From NCBI GenBank assembly GCA_028288585.1, contig JAQBNL010000046.1, forward strand, positions 20,530-84,529: a stretch of DNA of 64,000 nt, given 5' to 3'. A model generated the notes under the pieces. It did not search any database. It was given only the letters and a program-made list of their open reading frames with translations, and had not been told where the DNA came from. Below, piece by piece: positions 7,640 through 17,757 of this stretch (position 1 is its first letter; the number at the start of each line of letters is the position of its first letter). This DNA comes from Chitinophagaceae bacterium. GTDB lineage: Bacteria; Bacteroidota; Bacteroidia; Chitinophagales; Chitinophagaceae. The position numbers and the translations under genes were made by a program.

Positions 7640-10015
7640 TTACTTCTTAAGATTCATTTCAAATAATTTCAAAATACGTTTATATTCATCCGTCCAACTG
7701 CTGGGTTCTATAAAGCCATGGCCTTCTACAGGATAAACAGCAAGCTCCCAATTCTCTTTTTTTAATTCTATCAGTCTTTGCGTTAGCCGTACAATATCCT
7801 GGAAATGCACATTTACGTCAACCATTCCATGGCACATTAATAAAGCGCCCTTTAATCCCTCAGCATAATAAATAGGAGAGCTTTGCCTGTAAGCAAGTGT
7901 ATCGGTATAAGGTTCATTTAAAATATTTGACGTATAGCCATGATTGTAATTAGACCAGTCTGTTACAGAACGAAGGGCTGCACCGGCAGCAAATGTTTCC
8001 TGCTGGGTGAACATTGCCATTAATGTAATAAAGCCTCCATAGGAACCTCCATACAATCCAATTTTTTTTGGATTGATTCCATATTTTTCTACCAATAGTT
8101 TTGCGCCATCAACCTGGTCTGTCAAATCTTTTCCTCCCATGTGCCTGTAAATCCCAGTGCGCCAGTTGCGGCCATAGCCAGCGCTTCCGCGATAATCAAT
8201 ATCCAATACTGTGTAGCCTTTGTCAGCTAATAAATTATTGAACATATATTCCCTAAAGTAGGTACTCCACCACTTATGAGCATTTTGTAAATAACCTGCT
8301 CCATGTACAAAGATTACGGCAGGTTTACCAGGGTGAGGATTTGCAGGTTTATATAATCGTGCATATACCGTTGCTCCATCCCTGGCAGTAAAAGTTATTA
8401 TTTCAGGATCACGCCATTGGTATGATCGGAATGCCTCGGATTGAGCTTTATTTGTTACCTGATTTTGCTTTCCATTTATTTTATTTTCCTGCAGGTAAAG
8501 TTCCCATGGTTTATTGCTATATGAATACAGGTCTGCAATAAACTTTTCATCCGGCGAAACAATAGCCTGGTGAGCGCCTGTGAGTGTTGTAAGTTTTTCC
8601 ATTGCACCTCCATTCACAGGCATGCGATAAAAGTGCTGCTCACCGGGGTGAACCTGGTTAGTGATGAGATAGAAATATTTTTTATTGCGGGATAAGTTTG
8701 CCTGCTGCACTTCAAAGTTTCCATGAGTAAGTTGTGTTATTTGTTTTGAAGCAATATCTATTTTGTACAGGTGAGAATACCCGGTTGCCTCACTCTGAAA
8801 CCAAAAAGTATTATCATCAATCCATCCTGATGTATTTCCGTATAGTATTTCCGGACCATCAACCCATGCCTCATCACGTTGCCTGTTAAGTAAAGTTAGT
8901 TTTGCGGTGATACCATCCAATAACATCAGCCACCTGTCTTTGTTATCCTGGGAGCGGATATCAACAACTGCATAGGCGCCATTCCCATTCCATGAAGGAC
9001 CATAAATTATAACGGGCCGGGTTGAAGTTTTATTTTTAGAGGAATCCTTTGTAGTTGTATCTTTTAAAGCTTTTCCTGTAATGAAGTCCGGCATGTCTTT
9101 AATGCCGGGTAACTGGTCTGTTTTTACTAAAAGTACTGTATCTCTTTGCCTGTCAAAAACAAAAAATTCGCTGCCGGGCAGTGGCGCTCCCACTTTAGTG
9201 CGGCCTGATATGTCCTGGGTAAAACCGCTTTCGGTAATATAATTGGGAACAATGGTGGCTTTTACATTGGTAACAGGCTTAGTTAACCTATAGGTTACAA
9301 ATCTGCCATCAGGGCTGATATTTAAATTGGATAGAATTTTATCCTCATAATAAATTGATCTTATTTCCTTCTCTTTTGATACTATTTTTAATGCAGCCTC
9401 TGCACTATCTTTTCTTGCTTTACGGCTTCGTAATACTTCAAAATTTGTAAGCTGATCTTCTTTAAGCCATTTTTCCTGTGCATTCAAAATTTCTTTTGGG
9501 GGTGCATTGCCCTTTTGAAAATTAGTAAGCTGGATAGTTGTGCCGGAAAGTATATCCCATGCATACAAATTTTGATTGCGGCTAAAAGCAATCAAACTGT
9601 TGTTCATAATAAATACAGGATTATTTTCGGCTTCAACTGTTTGCGTAACTCTTCTTTCTTTATTTTTTTTTACATCTCCAAAATAAATATCTCCATCCTG
9701 CGAATAGGTATAGGCTGAGCTATCGCTGTTATAAGCAATGGCCTCTGCAGAAACATGCTTCTGCCGCATTTGATAAGATGCTTTTTGAGGAGTAAGATTT
9801 GTTGCAGTAATAAAATAAACTGAATCTGAAATTTTATTATCGGGATTCCAGTTAAAGAATAAATATCCATCACGGCTCCAGTAAGGTGAAGAAGGCGAGG
9901 TGCCCATCCATTTAGAATCACGCATAATAAGATCAACCGTTAATGAATCGATCCTGGATTGGCTTATGCCCTTCACAGAAATAAAAATCAATAGCAGGAA
10001 AAATATTTTTTTCAT
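7640..10015 (-). CDS. Exported S9 family (prolyl oligopeptidase-type) peptidase
   Basis: A 791-residue protein with signal peptide (MKKIFFLLLIFISVKGISQ). The middle (about 40-560) has DPP-IV/TolB-like propeller features (for example SPSSPYWSRDGYLFF, SPDGRFVTYR). The C-terminal alpha/beta-hydrolase domain carries GLYGGSYGGF with nucleophile about S658, the acid in HGMVDVNVHF about D733, and histidine in VEGHGF about H766. These are the classic S9 triad. The family releases dipeptides or acyl-amino acids from peptides in the periplasm. The length fits periplasmic Bacteroidota S9 peptidases. It heads the operon that continues with the hydrolase, papain-like and lipoprotein genes. Confidence 0.9.
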   Translation of the reverse strand: MKKIFFLLLIFISVKGISQSRIDSLTVDLIMRDSKWMGTSPSSPYWSRDGYLFFNWNPDNKISDSVYFITATNLTPQKASYQMRQKHVSAEAIAYNSDSSAYTYSQDGDIYFGDVKKNKERRVTQTVEAENNPVFIMNNSLIAFSRNQNLYAWDILSGTTIQLTNFQKGNAPPKEILNAQEKWLKEDQLTNFEVLRSRKARKDSAEAALKIVSKEKEIRSIYYEDKILSNLNISPDGRFVTYRLTKPVTNVKATIVPNYITESGFTQDISGRTKVGAPLPGSEFFVFDRQRDTVLLVKTDQLPGIKDMPDFITGKALKDTTTKDSSKNKTSTRPVIIYGPSWNGNGAYAVVDIRSQDNKDRWLMLLDGITAKLTLLNRQRDEAWVDGPEILYGNTSGWIDDNTFWFQSEATGYSHLYKIDIASKQITQLTHGNFEVQQANLSRNKKYFYLITNQVHPGEQHFYRMPVNGGAMEKLTTLTGAHQAIVSPDEKFIADLYSYSNKPWELYLQENKINGKQNQVTNKAQSEAFRSYQWRDPEIITFTARDGATVYARLYKPANPHPGKPAVIFVHGAGYLQNAHKWWSTYFREYMFNNLLADKGYTVLDIDYRGSAGYGRNWRTGIYRHMGGKDLTDQVDGAKLLVEKYGINPKKIGLYGGSYGGFITLMAMFTQQETFAAGAALRSVTDWSNYNHGYTSNILNEPYTDTLAYRQSSPIYYAEGLKGALLMCHGMVDVNVHFQDIVRLTQRLIELKKENWELAVYPVEGHGFIEPSSWTDEYKRILKLFEMNLKK

Positions 10016-10071
10016 ATAGAAAATCAGGGTTAGAAAAATTAATGAGCAAAATAATCAATCAGGGCGATTAT

Positions 10072-10515
10072 TTATTTAAGAAGTTTTTCAAATTTTTTTA
10101 ATTCATCTACCTCTGTTGTTGAAAGCAGATCATTATTTTCATATTTCGAGCTAAGGAACAATACTCTTTTATGTTGCGGATACTTTGCAAGAATGGTTGT
10201 AATTATCTCACCAACGTTTTCATCTTTTTCAAACATCGGCTTGTTCTCCGGCAATTCTGATTTATTCCTGGTTGGCATTTTTTTTATGATAGCTTCCAGC
10301 GTGGCAAGTTTGCTTTGTTGTATGTTTTCAATTTTAGACGCTTTGCTGTGCAATCCCTCCAATTGTTTTTTACTCAGGCTGCCCCGCTGCATGTATTGCT
10401 TGTAAAGACTTATCACAAATGATGATACAGGATAAGCCAGAATACATTCTTCCAGTACATCGTTAACAATGTCTACCTCTTTTTTCTTATTAATATTTTT
10501 TGCGAAACCTGTCAT
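10072..10515 (-). CDS. Hypothetical helical protein with an internal repeat
   Basis: A 147-residue soluble protein with no signal peptide or known motif. Two segments align with each other: residues of about 27-60 (ILAYPVSSFVISLYKQYMQ, then LSKKQLEGL) and about 108-143 (ILAKYPQHKRVLFLSSKY, then LSTTEVDELKK). The shared pattern is a YP pair, a V-x-x-L helix, a tyrosine and an LS helix cap. This suggests an internally duplicated helical hairpin. Function is unknown. It lies 56 bases upstream of the S9 peptidase gene on the same strand. Confidence 0.55.
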   Translation of the reverse strand: MTGFAKNINKKKEVDIVNDVLEECILAYPVSSFVISLYKQYMQRGSLSKKQLEGLHSKASKIENIQQSKLATLEAIIKKMPTRNKSELPENKPMFEKDENVGEIITTILAKYPQHKRVLFLSSKYENNDLLSTTEVDELKKFEKLLK

Positions 10516-10539
10516 GCAGAAGAAAGGATTATGGCTAAG

Positions 10540-11391
10540 TTATTTTACATATTTTTTAAAAAATTCCATTGTTCTTTTCCACGCAAGGGTTGCGGCTGCT
10601 TCATTATAACGGGTAGGGGAGGTATTGTTATGAAAAGCATGATTAACGCCTTCATACATGTATAACCCGTACGTAATATTATTTTTCTTAAGCGCTTCCT
10701 CATAGGCCGGTATGCCTGCATCTATTCTTTCATCCAAACCCGCATAATGTAATTGCACCGCAGCTTTTATTTTCGATACGTCTTCAGCCTTAGGCTGTGC
10801 ACCGTAAAAAGCCACAGCTGCTTTTAACGTGGGAACATTTACGGCTAATTGATTACTCATTCCACCGCCCCAGCAAAAACCTACGCAGCCTGCATTACCA
10901 TTATAATCTTTTCGTGTAGCCAGGTAATCAAAAACGTTTATAAAATTTTTGAGGTTGTCTTCGGGTTTTAGTTCGGTGAAAAACTTTCTTGCTTCATCTT
11001 CATTAGCTGCAGTTTTACCAAGCGCTGCTAATGCATTGGGAGCAATTGCCAGGTAACCTTCCTTAGCAGCACGCCTTGCCACATCCTCAATATATTCATT
11101 TAACCCGCGGTTCTCATGTATCACAATTATTGCAGGATATTTTTTATCTTTTTTTGGCCTTGCCACATAGGCTTTCATTTCATTAGGTATACCGGGATAA
11201 GTAATGTATTCTGTAAACAGGTCATCATCTTTTGTAACCGCAGCATTTGCATAGTTATTTTCCAGCAATGGCAGCAGGCTCATTGCAGCCACTGTGCCGC
11301 CGGCTAAAATTGCAAGGCGTTTTAAAAATTCCTGGCGGTTGAGTGGTTTATGTGTGTATTCATCGTAGAGATTAATGATGCGCTGATCCAT
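10540..11391 (-). CDS. Dienelactone hydrolase family protein, exported
   Basis: The start is placed at ATG 11391 (MDQRIINLYDEYTHKP). An in-frame ATG at 11454 would add 21 residues with no signal-like character. The N-terminus then has NRQEFLKRLAILAGG followed by a hydrophobic stretch, which resembles a signal/anchor of the type seen in exported DLH proteins. The catalytic set of the dienelactone hydrolase family is visible: Cys nucleophile in GCVGFCWGGG, Asp in AGLDERIDAG and His in GVNHAFHN. HENRGLNEYIED is the family's HExxG oxyanion loop. The substrate is unknown. The gene is separated by 24 bases from the unknown gene at 10515. Confidence 0.85.
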   Translation of the reverse strand: MDQRIINLYDEYTHKPLNRQEFLKRLAILAGGTVAAMSLLPLLENNYANAAVTKDDDLFTEYITYPGIPNEMKAYVARPKKDKKYPAIIVIHENRGLNEYIEDVARRAAKEGYLAIAPNALAALGKTAANEDEARKFFTELKPEDNLKNFINVFDYLATRKDYNGNAGCVGFCWGGGMSNQLAVNVPTLKAAVAFYGAQPKAEDVSKIKAAVQLHYAGLDERIDAGIPAYEEALKKNNITYGLYMYEGVNHAFHNNTSPTRYNEAAATLAWKRTMEFFKKYVK

Positions 11392-11470
11392 AGTTTTGTT
11401 TTGAATAAAGTTAGTAAGATCCTGCCGAAAAATTGTAATACCAGGGGATATCAAATACTAATGCAGGAAA

Positions 11471-11767
11471 TTATTTTTTGAGCTGACCGTATGATCGCAT
11501 GTATTGCCTGATGGCATGATTGTATACATTGGTTGTTTTATATCTTTTACTCCATTGTTGTTTTTTGAGAGGATCATTGTTTATGGAACGGGCAAAGGCA
11601 ACCGCTTCTTTGAAGATGCTCCTGCAGTGTTGCTGCTGCGATGATGCAATTATATTATCCATGCAGGGGAACTTTGTTTTTACAGGGCCGTATGGGTAAT
11701 GCTTAATTACAAACTTTTTGCCTATGGCTCCCTGTACCAGGGTACAGGAGAATGGAATGTTTTTCAT
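11471..11767 (-). CDS. Small conserved hypothetical protein
   Basis: A 98-residue protein. The pattern GAIGKKFVIKHYPYGPVKTKFP followed by a basic helical C-terminus (FKEAVAFARSINNDP) resembles short uncharacterised Bacteroidota proteins I have seen, but I cannot attach a family name. There is no signal peptide or membrane segment. It lies 79 bases upstream of the DLH start on the same strand. Treat the function as unknown. Confidence 0.5.
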   Translation of the reverse strand: MKNIPFSCTLVQGAIGKKFVIKHYPYGPVKTKFPCMDNIIASSQQQHCRSIFKEAVAFARSINNDPLKKQQWSKRYKTTNVYNHAIRQYMRSYGQLKK

Positions 11768-12057
11768 TGGTGTGATTGCGATATAAATATAATATGAAGG
11801 AATATAATTTCATAATTGGCGGGGACAGTATGACCGCATTTGCCGCTTTTTGCCGGATGAAGTTGTTGCTGTAGTATGGAAGTAATGTGCCCGCAATGCT
11901 TATAGTCTATAGTAAGGTGGCTTTTAGTACGGCTTTAACCGGGAGTACCATCGAAGGATGAAATGTTTTGTTATATAGCAGAACTACTGTAACTATACCC
12001 TAGTACTACTATGCCGTGCGGAGATGTATTTTACTGAAAGGCTATACATACTAAAGT

Positions 12058-13083
12058 TTACCGAGGGGTTGCGAGCGCCATTTTTTCTTTAAATATCCCT
12101 GCTGCTTTTATGAGTAACAACTGTACCCTCTCCAGTAATAACGCTTCATCTGCATTGCTTATTATAAAATCTGCGCTGTAGCGGGCATTTAAATAGGCTT
12201 TGTCCAGAAGGCTTATTAGTCTTTCTTCTTCAGTGGTATTGGCGGGGAATATTTCATTTAATCCAGGCGCACATCGTTTACAATGTTTTTTTAAAACAGT
12301 GATGGAATGGGTCCTTATATCCTGGCCTGTTAATGATAAGATGACCGTTCTGAAAGCGAGCTCTGCTGCCTGCTGCAACATGAAGGCTGTTAATTCTTTT
12401 TCGTTGTTTGCATGGTATGTATTAGCGCCATTTAAAAAAGACTGTGCCCTTTTAATGCCGGTATTAAATTCGTTTTTTGCTTTGTTTATAAGGGGATGCA
12501 ACTTACCCGGACCAGTTGTTAATAATGGCTGCATTCCATCATCGTATACAAGGTTTTCCCTTGTACAAACGAGGGAATAAAAAATGTGCCCTTCCTCTAT
12601 TTGCTTATTGATATGGCCTGACTGGTGAAGTGAGAAATGAATGTTGCTGTGGCTGATGCAGCCTGCCGCAATCACCTGCTCAAAATCGCTGAAGGCTGTT
12701 TGAGAAATATCCGGTATCACAATAAGCAGATCAAAGAAATCTTTTTCTTTTGCGTGGCTTATAAGAAATATCTTTTCCGGTGAAACGGTGGCTGCGATGA
12801 ACTGTATTATTATTTGCTGCGGCGTAAGTGCAACATCATCCTTTGCTGTGCTGTTTACTTTTTTTTGAGCGGCTGTTCCAGTGGCGGCTGCCTCTAAAAA
12901 ATCGAAGAGGCAGTTTAAGGGATACAGGAACTCATCAAAGTAAACGGGGATGCCTGTTTGCAATTCATGCTCCAGGTAATCGATGAACATGCGACGGAGA
13001 TGCTGACCCAATACACCTATCTGCGGCAACTGCAGAAGCTGGGTTAACTCATCCTGCAAGGGCTCACTTAATTCAATTTTCAT
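12058..13083 (-). CDS. HEPN-like domain protein with a degenerate nucleotidyltransferase-like half
   Basis: The start is taken at ATG 13083 (MKIELSEPLQDEL), giving 341 residues; a longer frame to 13350 would run into the divergent HTH gene. Residues of about 105-135 contain KIFLISHAKEKDFFDLLIVIPD, which resembles the core of a nucleotidyltransferase fold but lacks a clear GSxxxG-D-x-D set. Residues of about 220-330 are helical and contain AFMLQQAAELAFRTVILSLTG and THSITVLKKHC, the layout of a HEPN domain. The RNase motif R-x4-6-H is not visible, so it may be a non-catalytic HEPN. It neighbours an XRE regulator and the CRISPR locus, suggesting a defence or stress role by context only. Confidence 0.6.
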   Translation of the reverse strand: MKIELSEPLQDELTQLLQLPQIGVLGQHLRRMFIDYLEHELQTGIPVYFDEFLYPLNCLFDFLEAAATGTAAQKKVNSTAKDDVALTPQQIIIQFIAATVSPEKIFLISHAKEKDFFDLLIVIPDISQTAFSDFEQVIAAGCISHSNIHFSLHQSGHINKQIEEGHIFYSLVCTRENLVYDDGMQPLLTTGPGKLHPLINKAKNEFNTGIKRAQSFLNGANTYHANNEKELTAFMLQQAAELAFRTVILSLTGQDIRTHSITVLKKHCKRCAPGLNEIFPANTTEEERLISLLDKAYLNARYSADFIISNADEALLLERVQLLLIKAAGIFKEKMALATPR

Positions 13084-13227
13084 ATTACTATTTTTAACAT
13101 GACAAGGAGGTTTTATAAAATAAAAACAGTACAGCAGGATATACAATTCCCTGAAGGGATAACTTATTCCAAAAAATGAGTATTTTAGACTGCGCTTAAA
13201 AATTATAAACCATTTATCTTTATAACC

Positions 13228-13653
13228 ATGACCACTACTGATATGCCGGAAAAACAAATACACCAGGGAAGAAATGTAAAACGCTTCAGGGAAATGCTGG
13301 GGATAAAGCAGGATGCACTTGCCAGCGAACTGGGAGAGGACTGGAACCAAAAGAAAATATCATTGCTGGAGCAAAAGGAAACTATTGAACCGGACTTATT
13401 GGAGCAAGTTGCAAAGGTGTTGAAAGTACCAGTGGAAGCGATTAAGAATTTTGATGAACAATCAGCTGTTAGTTATTTCAATACGTTTAATGACCATAGT
13501 GGCGCAGGTGCATTTTTTTCATCAACAAATCATAATTGTACATTCAATCCGATAGATAAGTGGTTGGAAGTTTTAGATGAGAATAAAAAACTGTATGAAA
13601 GATTGTTGGAAAGTGAGAAGGAGAAGGTAGAGATATTGAGAGAGAAGAAGTAA
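13228..13653 (+). CDS. XRE-family helix-turn-helix regulator
   Basis: A 141-residue protein. Residues of about 14-70 form a Cro/C1-type helix-turn-helix (VKRFREMLGIKQDALASELG, then QKKISLLEQKE). The C-terminal 40 residues are a charged coiled coil (NKKLYERLLESEKEKVEILREKK), probably for dimerisation. It is divergent from the HEPN-like gene across 144 bases (13084-13227) and may control it. The CRISPR array starts 82 bases downstream, with no obvious terminator between. Confidence 0.8.
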   Translation: MTTTDMPEKQIHQGRNVKRFREMLGIKQDALASELGEDWNQKKISLLEQKETIEPDLLEQVAKVLKVPVEAIKNFDEQSAVSYFNTFNDHSGAGAFFSSTNHNCTFNPIDKWLEVLDENKKLYERLLESEKEKVEILREKK

Positions 13654-13692
13654 TCGGCTACGAAAGACATTCTAAATCCAGCATTACATTTT

Positions 13693-13705
13693 TTTCTTTC
13701 ACAAC
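13693..13705 (+). repeat. Degenerate terminal CRISPR repeat
   Basis: The sequence ending TTCTTTCACAAC at 13705 matches the last 12 bases of the CRISPR repeat. It is followed by exactly 30 bases (13706-13735) before the first intact repeat, which is the length of a normal spacer. It is therefore the remains of one more repeat-spacer unit at this end. Degeneration marks the old end of an array. Confidence 0.75.
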
Positions 13706-13735
13706 TCTATGAGGTGATAGCGAATATTGAGATAA

Positions 13736-16700
13736 GTTGTGATTTGCTTTCAGATTTTGATACTAACTTAGTTCTTTCACAACCTGTACCTTCACTAAGG
13801 TTATTGCTTATCTGTTGTGATTTGCTTTCAGATTTTGATACTAACTTAGTTCTTTCACAACTAAAAAGAATTGTAGCACATTAAAGGTAATGTTGTGATT
13901 TGCTTTCAGATTTTGATACTAACTTAGTTCTTTCACAACACAAACAGCGAAGCACAAATGGCACACTTAGTTGTGATTTGCTTTCAGATTTTGATACTAA
14001 CTTAGTTCTTTCACAACTCAAATAAAATAATAACAAACGAACCAATAGTTGTGATTTGCTTTCAGATTTTGATACTAACTTAGTTCTTTCACAACTAAAC
14101 GCAGACATAACAACAAAAATTCCAAGTTGTGATTTGCTTTCAGATTTTGATACTAACTTAGTTCTTTCACAACGTAATATAACTATACTATACTACAGAA
14201 ACGTTGTGATTTGCTTTCAGATTTTGATACTAACTTAGTTCTTTCACAACCAATAGAAGACACACCATTTAGACTAATAGTTGTGATTTGCTTTCAGATT
14301 TTGATACTAACTTAGTTCTTTCACAACAAAAGCAAAATACTAACAAGCCCAGGAATAGTTGTGATTTGCTTTCAGATTTTGATACTAACTTAGTTCTTTC
14401 ACAACTTGAAGACCTAACGACATACATAGACCCTAGTTGTGATTTGCTTTCAGATTTTGATACTAACTTAGTTCTTTCACAACCGGAGGACTAAGTAAAG
14501 AAGTAGTATTCCAGTTGTGATTTGCTTTCAGATTTTGATACTAACTTAGTTCTTTCACAACTTAGGATTAAGTGTAGATACAGATGATGATGTTGTGATT
14601 TGCTTTCAGATTTTGATACTAACTTAGTTCTTTCACAACTATTGAGAAAGTCATAAATATTTTTATTAAGTTGTGATTTGCTTTCAGATTTTGATACTAA
14701 CTTAGTTCTTTCACAACGCTATTTGATAAGTCAGTAATAGTGTATGGGTTGTGATTTGCTTTCAGATTTTGATACTAACTTAGTTCTTTCACAACAAATT
14801 AATTGTTCTGCCTTATGCCAATCCTGTTGTGATTTGCTTTCAGATTTTGATACTAACTTAGTTCTTTCACAACCATCTTCAACCGTTTGATAGCCTTGTT
14901 TAAGTTGTGATTTGCTTTCAGATTTTGATACTAACTTAGTTCTTTCACAACAGTCAGTTAGATGACAGCACACTTGCTATAGTTGTGATTTGCTTTCAGA
15001 TTTTGATACTAACTTAGTTCTTTCACAACTTATAGAAACATTTCAAGATGCTTCATATAGTTGTGATTTGCTTTCAGATTTTGATACTAACTTAGTTCTT
15101 TCACAACGATTACAAAGTGATGAAACAAGTGTTTCTGTTGTGATTTGCTTTCAGATTTTGATACTAACTTAGTTCTTTCACAACTTGTTTGAATTTGTGA
15201 GCCGCCAAATGAGTGTTGTGATTTGCTTTCAGATTTTGATACTAACTTAGTTCTTTCACAACAATATAAAGTTATACATAGACCTTTTACGGTTGTGATT
15301 TGCTTTCAGATTTTGATACTAACTTAGTTCTTTCACAACGCCTTTTGAGCGTAACCGGGAAAAGCCTGGTTGTGATTTGCTTTCAGATTTTGATACTAAC
15401 TTAGTTCTTTCACAACTTTTTAAATAGTACTATGTTCTCTTCTCAGTTGTGATTTGCTTTCAGATTTTGATACTAACTTAGTTCTTTCACAACAAGGCAG
15501 TAAAGCAATATTGGGATATAGTTGTTGTGATTTGCTTTCAGATTTTTATACTAACTTAGTTCTTTCACAACACCCGCCCTCACCTTTCCATACATGGGTA
15601 AGTTGTGATTTGCTTTCAGATTTTGATACTAACTTAGTTCTTTCACAACGAAACACCATTTTGGCAATTTAATATTACCGTTGTGATTTGCTTTCAGATT
15701 TTGATACTAACTTAGTTCTTTCACAACAATTTTATTTGAACTGCCCTAAATGGTTGAGTTGTGATTTGCTTTCAGATTTTGATACTAACTTAGTTCTTTC
15801 ACAACCTTTTTTCTCCTACTGTGATGTGATACATAGTTGTGATTTGCTTTCAGATTTTGATACTAACTTAGTTCTTTCACAACTGGCTTTCGGCATATAG
15901 TTATAGAAGAAGTGTTGTGATTTGCTTTCAGATTTTGATACTAACTTAGTTCTTTCACAACCCATTAAATGTGCATACTCTTCGGTACTCAGTTGTGATT
16001 TGCTTTCAGATTTTGATACTAACTTAGTTCTTTCACAACTGGCAATCATCTGCAGCCAGATGCTTTACAGTTGTGATTTGCTTTCAGATTTTGATACTAA
16101 CTTAGTTCTTTCACAACAAACAAATGAAACATACAGAACAACAACAGTTGTGATTTGCTTTCAGATTTTGATACTAACTTAGTTCTTTCACAACAACACG
16201 TGGAAACTTCGCAATAGCAAACAAGTTGTGATTTGCTTTCAGATTTTGATACTAACTTAGTTCTTTCACAACTGTATGCAAAGTAATAACCATTGTGGTC
16301 TGGTTGTGATTTGCTTTCAGATTTTGATACTAACTTAGTTCTTTCACAACTGCCTGCCCATTACCTTCACTGTGCAGGTTGTTGTGATTTGCTTTCAGAT
16401 TTTGATACTAACTTAGTTCTTTCACAACATTAGTTTACACGGTAAGCGAAGGCACTATGTTGTGATTTGCTTTCAGATTTTGATACTAACTTAGTTCTTT
16501 CACAACTGTTATCCGGTTTAGGGTCCTGCTGGTAAAGTTGTGATTTGCTTTCAGATTTTGATACTAACTTAGTTCTTTCACAACCAGGGAAATATTGCTT
16601 TAGTAAAAGGTTATGTTGTGATTTGCTTTCAGATTTTGATACTAACTTAGTTCTTTCACAACCTAAAGGAAAAGAATCTACAACAGAACCTGTTGTGATT

Positions 16701-17281
16701 TGCTTTCAGATTTTGATACTAACTTAGTTCTTTCACAACCCCTCTCTCATCCTCTACTTGTTGGTGTTGTTGTGATTTGCTTTCAGATTTTGATACTAAC
16801 TTAGTTCTTTCACAACAATAATAGAATTACCGGTAACATCTATTGGTTGTGATTTGCTTTCAGATTTTGATACTAACTTAGTTCTTTCACAACATTCTCA
16901 TATTCAAGGGGTACTGATTCTATGTTGTGATTTGCTTTCAGATTTTGATACTAACTTAGTTCTTTCACAACTATCCGCCAACTGTAGGATTGAATCCTTC
17001 GTTGTGATTTGCTTTCAGATTTTGATACTAACTTAGTTCTTTCACAACGGTAGATACGGTTGTTCACCATCACTTTTGTTGTGATTTGCTTTCAGATTTT
17101 GATACTAACTTAGTTCTTTCACAACATAGGCAGTCATTTTGATATTGACGGTATAGTTGTGATTTGCTTTCAGATTTTGATACAAACTTAGTTCTTTCAC
17201 AACTTCAAGAACGCATATACGAAACATGAATTTGTTGTGATTTGCTTTCAGATTTTGATACTAACTTAGTTCTTTCACAAC
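13736..17281 (+). CRISPR. Type II-C CRISPR array: 46 repeats, 45 spacers
   Basis: I count 46 repeats of 48 bp (starting GTTGTGATTTGC, ending TTTCACAAC) and 45 spacers: 33 of 30 bp and 12 of 29 bp. Repeats begin at 13736, 13814, 13892 and so on to 17234. All are identical except for G24T in the repeat at 15524 and T29A in the repeat at 17156. The repeat ends are a 7-bp inverted pair (GTTGTGA/TCACAAC). The strand is assigned from the tracrRNA at 23225-23302, whose anti-repeat pairs with the 5' part of the plus-strand repeat; crRNAs are thus plus, opposite to the cas genes. No spacer looked duplicated by eye. Targets cannot be named without a search. Confidence 0.98.
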
Positions 17282-17376
17282 AGGATTGTCTTAAAACCAA
17301 TCCTGTTGTGCATTTTAGCCATTTTGTGCTGAATAAAAAAAATGAAGAAAAAACTACGGCGCTATCTAAAAATTTA
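17282..17376. promoter_or_regulatory. Cas-proximal array flank (probable leader/integration end)
   Basis: The 95 bases between the last repeat and the cas2 stop begin with an 8-bp hairpin: CAGGATTG (17281-17288) and CAATCCTG (17298-17305). It overlaps a repeat-like GTTGTGCATTTT at 17305-17316. The remainder is A-rich. The repeats next to it are intact whereas the far end at 13693 is degenerate, so this is the likely end where new spacers are added. Confidence 0.5.

Positions 17377-17753
<377 letters not shown>

Positions 17754-17757
<4 letters not shown>

Noticed and set aside
11768..12057. 290-base gap that might hide a small RNA
   Set aside because: A few weak inverted repeats but no promoter-terminator pair that I could defend.
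13084..13350. N-terminal extension of the HEPN-like frame upstream of 13083
   Set aside because: It overlaps the divergent HTH gene and adds sequence unlike the rest; ATG 13083 is a better start.
13881..17036. Many short ORFs with the peptide LSDFDTNLVLSQ or, on the other strand, CERTKLVSKSESKSQ
   Set aside because: They are the translated CRISPR repeat and change with each spacer; no start signal or conserved protein.
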